Below, one piece after another: positions 56,036 to 64,000 of a stretch of DNA of 64,000 nucleotides. How positions within the stretch are numbered: the stretch's first letter is position 1; each line of letters begins with the position of its first letter. The translations under genes were made by a program, and so were the position numbers. The notes beneath the pieces are model-generated. The model was not told the DNA's origin. It did not search any database and worked only from the letters and a program-made list of their open reading frames with translations. Source of the DNA: Rhizophagus irregularis (taxonomy: Eukaryota > Glomeromycota > Glomeromycetes > Glomerales > Glomeraceae); the NCBI RefSeq assembly GCF_026210795.1, contig NC_089433.1:930001-994000 (forward strand). Reading direction: 5' to 3'.

Positions 56036-59000
56036 ATGTCAAAAGAAACTTTTCAAATTGCAAAAAGACCAGGTTTCGGTAATAAAGGAGTACCGATAAG
56101 AGTTCGGACAAACTTCTTTGAAGTTACTAAGATACCGGACATGAAAATTATACATTATTATGTAACGATATTCCCTAAGGTCTCTCTGCGATTAAATAGG
56201 AAAGTATTTAACCATTTTTCAGAGGAAAACCAAAGAGTCCTTGGAGGCGTAAAACCAGTATTTGATGGTATGTATTCATTTTATAAAAAAAGGATATATG
56301 TTTTTTGTTACAAATATCCAAATATTGAATAATGCAAAACGAATGTAATTTATAATATAAAGATACCAAAATTGTATTATGTAATTCTTTTTTTAAAAAA
56401 TTATCAATGCTATATGATGTTTAAATATATGCTTGTATTTAAAAGAAGGAAATAGATACTTACTAACTAATAACAAATGTTTGTAGGAACAAGAAATATG
56501 TTTACACACAAGTCATTACCATTTCAAGACAGTAGTTTTGACGTAAAATACGTAAAATATCTTGAATTTCATTTTTTACTTTTTTTTTTTGACTTTTTAA
56601 ATTATTAAGTTTAATTATCATAATTAGGTAGAATTAGAAGAGGACAACGCGCCCATGGGTAGTAAACGTCCATTTCGAAGATTTACAATTAGGATAAGAA
56701 AAACTAGAGATATTTTTATGGATGACCTATTCCGATTTTTACACGCAAAAGGCAATATGACCTGGAATTGCAAAAGGGGTAAGTTTTTTCTTTTTCTCTT
56801 CTTTCTTTTAATAAGAATTAATCTCATAATGGATTATAATCATATTCATGTTATAAGCAATAACGGCAATGGGCACCATTATCAGTCACGAGATTTCTAT
56901 AAACCATCCTACTATACGTAATTTATTTTATACTTCGCAGGGAGCTAGACCCCTCTTTGGGGGTATAGAGGCTTGGCCAGGGTATTACCAATTAGTACGT
57001 CCTACAAGGGGCAAAATGATGATAAACATAGATTCAAGTGCTACCACTTTCTATGAAGGTGGTCCACTTATTCAGATGATTGCAAAAATATTGCGTCTTA
57101 GATCTCCAGATGATCTACGTAGAGGACTATCAGAAAGGGACCATCAAAAAATTGAAAAAATAATAAAAAATCTTAGGATAAGTGATAATCATATACCAGA
57201 AAATAGACGAAAATTTAAGATTGAAAAATTAACTCAAAGTTCAGCTTCAAATACTATGTTTAATAGAAATAAGATCAATGTGACAACCTATTTTCAAAAA
57301 GAATACAATAGACGTTTATTATACCCATTTCTTCCTTGCGTTGTTGTAGGGAAAAATTATTATCTTCCGATAGAAGTTTGTGACGTAATTCCGGTAACTA
57401 CATATTCATCTGGTGATACCATATAAGAATTTTTTTTTTATCATGTTTATTTTGTATAGGGGCAACGATACATACAGAAATTGAATGAAATACAAACAGC
57501 TGAAATGTATAAATTTACTTGTCAACCTCCAAGCACTCGGGCAAATAAGATCCAGGCTGGTCTCAATATATTAGATTATCGAAATAATGAATACCTTAAA
57601 CAATTCGGGATGGCAGTATCAAACAATATGACTGTGGTAAGTTTGAAATATTATTATTGCATCATAGGAATGTATCTTCAATAACACGGATTTACAGGTA
57701 AACGCTAGGATTCTCCCCACTCCAACAATTCAGTACCATCCAACATCAAGGGAGAATCGTATTGAACCAAAACACGGAGTATGGGATTTAAAAAATAAAA
57801 GAGTAGCAACAGGTGCTACCCTCGGTTCATGGTCAGTTTTAGCCTTTTCAAATGAAAGAGAATTACCTAATCAAGCTATTAAACATTTCCTGAGAGAATT
57901 AATTACTACATGTAATGATATGGGAATGGTAAGTTAAATGATATCAACCCTTTTTCGTATGAATCATTCAAGTTTCTAATCACCTATAATAGAATATCGT
58001 AATGAGGGATCCTCCTATATGTCACGTTGATCCTTCAGAAAATACTGAGGAATCACTAAAAAAAGCCTGGTTTATGGCTAAAGAAAAGGCGAGGGTTAAA
58101 CCACAGCTTATTCTTTGTATTCTCCGATATAAATCAGCTTTATATGCCGAAATTAAACGTGTTAGTGATACAGTTATTGGTATCGCAACACAGTGTATCC
58201 TAAGTAATAATATTTTTAGAGGGAAAAGACAATATTATGCGAACGTTTGCCTAAAGATGAACGTTAAACTTGGAGGAGAGAATTCATTCCTTATTCCTGA
58301 ACATATTAAATTTGTGGCAGATCAACCTACTATTTTGATGGGCGCTGACATTACTAATTCTTCACTTGGTAAATTGTATTTTTTTTTTTTCATGTGAATT
58401 ATTTTACTAATATATTTATGTTTCTCGCATATCTCTTCAGGTGATTACAAAAGTCTATCTTACGCTGCCTTATGTGGTTCTATGAATGCTAGGGCGTCAC
58501 ATTATATAGCGTCACTTAGAGTTCAAACCGGTCATGCCGAAATAATAGTAGATTTAGAAAATATGGTTAAAGAATTGTTAAGAACATTTTATCAAACTCA
58601 TAGGTTAAAACCTAAAAAAATTTTATTTTACCGAGACGGAGTTTCAAAGAGTCGATATATAGATGTGTTAGAGAGTGAACTAACCGCAATTAAAGGTAAT
58701 TGGCACATATTATTCTTAGATTTTATTCATGCTTTTCGTTAATCTATTTAATTATTACAGACGCGTGTCATAGTCTTGAGGCTAATTATAAGCCCACTAT
58801 CACGTTTGTTTTGGTAAAGAAGAGACGCCACACACGTTTTTTCCCAATAGATAGACAAAATTATGATAGAACAGGAAATTGTCCTCCTGGTACCGTTATC
58901 GAAACAGACATTACACATCCGTTTGAATTTGATTTTTGTAAGTAATTAAATTTTGCATTGATATATAAATTTTGTAGCATTTCTAAATGACTTTAAATTC

Positions 59001-59510
59001 TTACCAGATTTATTAAGTCATGCTGGAATAATGGGGACGTCTCGTCCAACTCACTATCAAGTTTTATATGACGAAAACGAATTTGATGCAAATAGGTTAA
59101 GTCAATTTAATCTAATTATAATAATTAATTGTTATACGTAACTAATATATAATTAATAATTTAGGTTACAAACGTTAACTTATAATCTCTGTCATACTTA
59201 TGCGCGTTGTACGCGTTCAGTATCTTTGGTAAGATTTTAAATTGCATTTATTATCATTATATGCAGTAAATGATAAATTTCGTATTATATTTAAATAATT
59301 TAAATAGGTACCTCCGGTATATTACGCCAACTTAGCTGCCACCAGGGCAAAACTATACTCATCCTATGACTCTGATACGGGAAAAACCACGTTTGAAGCG
59401 GTAAAGGAAGCGCTACGAAAGGTAAATTAAGAATATCTCAAATGTGAATTATTCTCAATTATCTCATTTCTATAATAAATTCCTCTTTTTAGGTTATGTA
59501 CTTTATATAA
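56036..59510 (+). CDS. Argonaute protein, 13 exons, 824 aa, catalytic tetrad D-E-D-N
   Basis: Exons: 56036-56267, 56487-56542, 56628-56778, 56858-57393, 57460-57636, 57698-57928, 57993-58368, 58441-58695, 58761-58937, 59008-59095, 59165-59228, 59308-59421 and 59493-59510. Total 2475 nt; every intron is GT-AG and every phase fits. The N domain runs to about residue 140, then a PAZ-like region ([16 protein letters not shown] near 200), a MID domain with the 5'-phosphate pocket (Y-A-E-I-K-R...[13 protein letters not shown]) and a PIWI domain ending M-Y-F-I. PIWI carries Asp580 (M-G-A-D-I-T), Glu620 (A-E-I-I) and Asp652 (Y-R-D-G-V-S), but Asn789 (Y-Y-A-N-L) where His is standard. After Asp580, T-N-S-S replaces T-H-P-A. 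Guide binding should be possible; slicing is expected to be weak or absent. Length is normal for a fungal Argonaute without a long N-terminal extension. Introns are 62-219 nt. Confidence 0.93.
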
Positions 59511-60739
59511 AAACACCATTTTTGTAAAATAAAGTTATCAGAAATGAAATTTTTACCTTACTTTATTTTATAAAAAATATAAAAAATATGTAATCATATT
59601 TAATCCAAAAAATATATTTTAAATTTTAAATTTTATCTATTGGTTTATTTCGGGTTAAAAATATTTGTAAATGGTATTTAAACTAAAAAAAAAAAAAAAA
59701 TTTTTTTGTACTGTGTTTATATCAGAGATTGGCTTTATAAAATATAATTGCCAAATTGTTACAATAGTGTTGTGTTAATAGGTAGATTTAAAACTTTATT
59801 TTATTTCTATGTATTTTTTAAATGTGTTTTAAAGTACTAAAACGATTAATAAAGAAATGCGTGTTACCAACAAAAAAAAAAACTAAGATTCAGACACACA
59901 CTCATATACAACCTAGTAGTCTTTGTTAGATTGGACCATATTACAAATTTTTATTTTTATTTTTATTTTTTTTTTATTTTAACGGTAAAAGTAGTACGTA
60001 CTATCTTTTTTTTTAATTTCTTTATTTAACTTTTTTATAAAATGTGTCTTTTTTTAGGGACTATTCGGACCTTAGAAATATAGGCTTTCCGTACATGGAT
60101 AGATTTTTTTTGATCATTTTATTTCTTTAACATTTGCTAATTATGCATTTTCTTTCTTTTTTTAAAAAGATAAGATATAACTGACTAATTATAATATTAA
60201 TGGGTCTTTGAAGGCCGCCATGATTATGAGCACCATAAAAGACTGCGGTCCTATGTGATCCTTTTGCATTACATGTACTGTAGGACTAGAGAAACCGATA
60301 ATCATTATCTTTGGTTATTTATACTTCCAAACATAATATTAAAAATATTATCTAAATGAGAAAAATCTAGTGTATATCACCGTTATATGATTTAGTTTCT
60401 CCTAAAAAGTATAGTGTGATCCGAGATCTATGAAAAGATATAAATAAGCAAAAAAAAATTGAAAAAAATAAAATAATAGAAAGAAAAGAAAAAAACTTTA
60501 ATAGTTTTTAACATAATCCAAACTTTTAAAATCAATTAAATTTTTCAGAATTCCTAACAAAACAAATCAGATCGAAGTTATCCATTCCATCTATCGCAAC
60601 AGCTAAAACCACTGAAAAAACTGATTGAATTAGTTAAAGGTTCTACTTGTTTTTGTTGATAAATTTTATAACGTGAAATCACGTGGCTCCAACTAAAACT
60701 ACACTAAATTATTCACGGTCTTCCACTCTCCATCTCTTC
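59511..60739. other. 3' flank of Argonaute; possible retroelement tail
   Basis: At 59850-59881 taataaagaaatgcgtgtta-ccaac plus an A-run resembles the end of the LINE at 830-880 (taataaaataattaaatgcg-tttacc plus A-run). A LINE or SINE 3' tail is therefore likely. Body and target duplication were not found. The remainder is A/T-rich and non-coding. Confidence 0.4.
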
Positions 60740-60958
60740 TTAAACTGCTTTATCTCTGATAAGTTGCCATTTATCTCTTTCTTTACTTGCTTTCGTATTC
60801 AATTTACCATCGTACCATCTTGCAAAATGTTTGTTTAAACTCGTACCGAAATAGCCCATCCTTGAAAAATCCTCTGCTTTTATCGATACGTATTTAAATT
60901 GCTTCTCTGTTTGTACGCGGTAAAACTTTCCTAATTTAGATAATTTTTTAATAACCAA
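60740..60958 (-). CDS. Hypothetical basic protein fragment, about 72 aa
   Basis: Protein-like composition, basic and aromatic (G-K-F-Y-R-V-Q-T-E-K-Q-F-K-Y-V-S, S-R-M-G-Y-F-G-T-S-L-N-K-H-F-A-R-W-Y-D-G-K-L). There is no ATG at the 5' end; the frame is open a little further upstream (V-T-G-V-L-V-I-K-K-L-S). It is likely the last exon or the 3' remnant of a gene. Family not recognised. Confidence 0.35.
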   Translation of the reverse strand: MVIKKLSKLGKFYRVQTEKQFKYVSIKAEDFSRMGYFGTSLNKHFARWYDGKLNTKASKERDKWQLIRDKAV

Positions 60959-60959
60959 T

Positions 60960-61763
60960 ACGCCGGTAACCCGGTATGAAGTTAATATCTTAATATATAT
61001 TTTTGTATATTCTAATGATCACTTTTGTATATACTTTTTGTGCTTATGGCTTATAAAGAATATATTTGACATACTAGTAAGATTACAAAAAAATCGAATA
61101 ATGGAACCAGATCACCCAGTGTTTACTTTTTTATCAACAATAATAATCATCAGCTACAGTCACCTAACTTATCGCCTCTTTCAGAAACTACTTGTGAAAA
61201 GAATGGTGTAAATTAAAATTTCGCATTTTTCTTCTTGTTCTTATAGTGATCCAGTAGAATAACTACTAAGTATTATTTATAGCAATAAAATTACTCTTAT
61301 ATTCGGTCAGCATCACGTTTATCATATTTAAAATATCAAAGTTTACTCGTTCCATATCGAGTTTCAGATATAAGTTTCATTAAAAATTTAGTTTTCAACC
61401 CAGTTTCGAACCGTAATAAATATCAAATGATATCGTTAGGATTATTTTAACGATATCGATTAAATTTTAGGATTTATGTAAAACATCACTCTGAATAATT
61501 GCTTTTTTTTTTATTTTAAATCTGAAAACTTCCTGATATATTTTTTTAATTAAACAATATTTTTTTTTAAAAAAAAAATAAAAAGTTACTATTACAGATT
61601 ATCGTTCAGGTACATATGATCATAACATACTATATTTTTAGATATTTTATTTATACTTTATAATATCATAATAAACCATTTATACTTTATATAAGCTATT
61701 TATACTTTATATTATTAAAATAAGCTATTTATAAGTGTACATATAATAAAATTCGTATAAAAA
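60960..61763. other. AT-rich spacer
   Basis: It contains short tandem words (ctatttatactttatat, 61675-61735) and no coding frame. Confidence 0.5.
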
Positions 61764-63227
61764 TCATTTATTCACATTAAATGTAATATTACAATTCTGA
61801 AAAACATTCCCATGGAGAATTTTTTTAATGGTCTCATCATTTCCGTTAATTTCTTGATTTTGTTGATCATCATTTAATTCGTTTAAATCATTTGAGTTGA
61901 GCTGCTGAAGTGGTGACCGTGATTCTAAAAAAAAAATAAAATTTTTTATACCATAAGAATTATTAGTTCATAATTTAAATCTTACCATTAAAAATTTCTA
62001 AGGCTGAAGAAAAAGAATTTGCAGTTTTTGTCATTTGACAATAATGTATCTAATGAAAAGAAAAATAATAAATATATTGTATATTACTTTTACATTAAAA
62101 CCACAGGTGCAATTCTTTTCTTACCATTATAAATTAAAGAATTAATTTGCGATAATGTATTTTGCTGCAATATAGACTTGGGACGTTCATAATAAGCCAA
62201 AGAGTGAGGATTTTTATGCCGTGACACAGACATCACATCATTATCACTAATTCCTTCACTTTTTGAAATTTGAATAAAGGTTTTTTGTCCACTATGATTT
62301 GTGAACTTTCTTTTATCACAATCGATTTCAGTTATTGTTGCAATTTCTTTCATAAGTCCTTTTACCGATTTTTCTCTCATTTGAGCAGATTTGAACCAAT
62401 AACCTGTAAACTCAACTATTTGAAATTAAAAGAAAGGTAAAAAAAAATAATAATTTACTACATAATAAATAATTACCTTCATTATTGTTGCAAGGTTGCA
62501 AGTAAAATGCATCTTCACAAATTGGTGGTCTTTTACTAAAATAAAGCTCATAATCTTGAATAACAGCATTATCAGCAGGTATTGAAATTACTTCAGCTTT
62601 AGAATTAGATTCACTTAAAGATCTCTAATTACACTTAGATCTATAAAATGTAACGTCAATACCACCATCCTTTCTTTTTTTAAATTGTTGTATCTTTAGA
62701 TTATAATGCTCTCCACCTCGAAGAGCTAATTCAAAAGTATTATGCCAAAATATGTGTCGTATAAGTCCTTTTGGTAAATCTGGTTGCATTGTGGGATGAT
62801 TAATAATTTTCCTAATCTCATCTTGAGTAAAAGCATCTGCACCATGTATTTCACCTAATCCCTAATCAGTTAAAAGTTTGATCTTGCCAGTAATTGCGTT
62901 ATATAATTCAGAATATATATTTTTATTTGTAATTTCTTGTGGACGAATTTTAGAATATGTGTTGATATGTCATGCAATAGCAAATCTTGCTGATTTTATT
63001 GATTGTACTGAATATTCAGCTCCATTTTGCTGCTTACATGAAACAAAAAATAAAACAAGTTGACGCTCTAACTCTTCTTTAGAATTCACATCATCTATTT
63101 TTCCAGGTAATCCAATATCCTTACGAAAAGTTTCAAGTGCATTAGTCCAAGTACTTGTAGAATTATGTGTAGCTTTGCCACGAGCTGCTGTTTGCATACT
63201 TTTTATTTTTTCTTCAGTAGGGGCCAT
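61764..63227 (-). pseudogene. Tyrosine recombinase (Crypton/KIAA1958-like) gene with in-frame stops
   Basis: From ATG 63227 the N-terminal helical domain (S-T-W-T-N-A-L-E-T-F-R-K-D-I-G...) continues, past stops at about 62970, 62862 and 62625, into a catalytic domain: F-E-L-A-L-R-G-G-E (first catalytic Arg), T-F-Y-R-S-K, T-N-H-S-G-Q-K-T (H-x-x-R box with Gln for Arg), S-R-H-K-N-P-H-S-L-A-Y-Y-E-R-P (second His box and nucleophile Tyr). One intron is clear (about 62405-62477). Splice signals near 62123 (GTAAGA) and 61986 (GTAAG) lead to a short C-terminus (Q-Q-L-N-S-N-D-L, H-G-N-V-F-Q-N-C-N-I-T-F). The domain combination is that of Crypton-derived recombinases. Three stops and the Arg-to-Gln change indicate loss of integrase activity. 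Confidence 0.68.
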
Positions 63228-63488
63228 ATATGTGAAAGTTTCTTTATTCTAAAAAAAAATCTTTAATAAAATGCAAAAAAAAAATAAAATAAAATATTAA
63301 CTGAATGAATACAAATAAATATTACTTTTGAGATTTTTGTGGTGGCATTATTATAAAAATACTAAAGAGTCAGCAAGAGAAAAAAGCACAATTTGTAAAT
63401 CATTTTTTCAATATAAACAGTAAAAAATTAAACTTTTAAATAAACTTTTTTAAGCTTTTAAATGTTATGGTCAGTTCCAAACGATAAT

Positions 63489-63640
63489 AATATTATTGTA
63501 CAGGGGGCAAAATCACTTATTTTATAGGTCAATGTATGATTGGTTACTAATTTTGCCACTGACGTGGCAAAATTAAAACCAATCATACATTGACCTATAC
63601 TAAAATAAGTGATATTGCTCCTCCCCTATACAATAATATA
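63489..63640. mobile_element. 150-bp foldback MITE
   Basis: The arms tattattgtacagggggc...gattggtta and their inverse meet at gccac-tgac-gtggc (63556-63569). Almost the whole element is a hairpin with few mismatches. Termini of the CAGGGG kind next to TA suggest a Tc1/mariner-like origin. A target duplication cannot be separated from the palindrome. Confidence 0.7.
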
Positions 63641-63747
63641 TAATTAAAAGCAAATTAAAAAGGTTAAAATGTCTGGTCATACATAGTATGTTCATGTAAT
63701 CATCATGTTATATGTGTATTTATCGCCCATCTAATACTCTATAAAAC

Positions 63748-64000
63748 TTAACAGTTAATTGCATGTTTAGCTTGGGGAGCATATATAAGAGTTTTCTTTC
63801 TACAATATAATAAGTAACTAACAGATATAATAATTATTACAGTTGCAATACCACCAGTTGTTCCACCTATTATTGCTGCATGATCTGCTCCAGGTGATTT
63901 AGCTGGATAGGCTATTTTTGTATTATTTGGAGTAGTTGCAATACTACCAGATGTTCCACCTATTATTGCCGATTTAGCTGTTTTTGTAATAATTGGAGTA
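63748..64000 (-). CDS. C-terminus of a membrane protein, partial at window edge
   Basis: The frame is open from the window end to TAA 63748 (at least 83 residues). It has a Gly/Thr-rich duplicated stretch (A-I-I-G-G-T-S-G-S-I-A-T and A-I-I-G-G-T-T-G-G-I-A-T). The second copy runs into a transmembrane helix (V-I-I-I-I-S-V-S-Y-L-L-Y), followed by C-R-K-K and a short basic cytoplasmic tail. This end resembles that of single-pass wall or kelch-type surface proteins common in Glomeromycotina. The ectodomain lies outside the window. Confidence 0.5.
   Translation of the reverse strand, partial: TPIITKTAKSAIIGGTSGSIATTPNNTKIAYPAKSPGADHAAIIGGTTGGIATVIIIISVSYLLYCRKKTLIYAPQAKHAINC

Noticed and set aside
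56624-56921. Alternative frames over Argonaute exons 3-4 (for example an ORF reading through the intron at 56779)
   Set aside because: The spliced model keeps phase and conserved Argonaute sequence; the read-through frame loses it.
1-64000. tRNA or rRNA genes
   Set aside because: No cloverleaf-like B-box (GGTTCGANNCC) in a suitable setting was seen by eye; GGTTCGG words belong to the repeats. A dedicated tRNA or rRNA scan would be needed to exclude them.

Overview
The window is a piece of an AT-rich fungal nuclear genome. Several things point to an arbuscular mycorrhizal fungus of the Rhizophagus type (Glomeromycotina): small GT-AG introns of about 60-105 nt, many degenerate copies of lineage-specific families (Crinkler-like headers, HGD-type protein kinases, coiled-coil proteins, PIF1-like helicase pieces), and dense LINE, MITE and foldback insertions. 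The assignment rests on family resemblance remembered from that group, not on a search.

Layout. 1-4.3 kb: the 3' end of a LINE with its poly(A) tail, then decayed pieces of a nucleic-acid-binding-type gene and of a PIF1-like helicase. 5.3-6.4 kb: a compact four-exon Crinkler-header gene. 6.9-9.0 kb: a 172-bp satellite of about 12 copies. 9.9-10.5 kb: a 5'-truncated LINE with a 20-bp target duplication. 12.5-12.9 kb: a second Crinkler header on the minus strand. 14-18.1 kb: a TKL-like protein kinase gene whose first mapped intron holds a 2.8-kb terminal-inverted-repeat element. 20.3-21.5 kb: a 1.2-kb foldback element with a 10-bp target duplication. 22.7-26.2 kb: a second, inverted copy of the kinase-intron element, itself hit by a 297-bp hAT-like MITE. 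26.6-28.3 kb: a frameshifted coiled-coil gene carrying a pogo-like MITE. 29.6-30.5 kb: a frameshifted repeat/membrane protein gene. 32.9-37.0 kb and on to 38.0 kb: another MITE, several decayed genes, and a Crinkler-type NTPase-nuclease pseudogene. 39.0-39.6 kb: a small four-exon gene that may encode a Myb-like protein. 42-47 kb: mostly empty, with three gene relics. 49.75-52.43 kb: a complete retroelement with one intact 681-aa ORF and a perfect 15-bp target duplication. 55 kb: a kinase relic. 56.0-59.5 kb: a 13-exon Argonaute gene, open over 824 aa. 61.8-63.2 kb: a Crypton/KIAA1958-like tyrosine-recombinase pseudogene. 63.7 kb to the end: the C-terminus of a membrane protein that runs off the window.

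The most remarkable object is the element present twice (14340-17157 and, inverted, 22721-26157). Its interior is a tandem array of exon-like units of 43-51 nt separated by intron-like units of 74-92 nt. Most intron units carry a GTAAGT-like donor, a TACTAAC or ACTAAC branch-point-like motif, a pyrimidine tract and TAG. In the second half of the array both the donor and the branch-point motif sit at the tips of short palindromes. In the kinase gene the array lies in the sense direction, and the apparent exon/intron border falls inside the terminal inverted repeat.

The second point is the Argonaute. It is continuous over 13 exons and keeps three of the four PIWI catalytic residues (Asp580, Glu620, Asp652), but the expected final histidine is Asn789. 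It therefore probably binds guides without efficient slicing. Whether the palindromic elements nearby feed small-RNA production is a hypothesis only.
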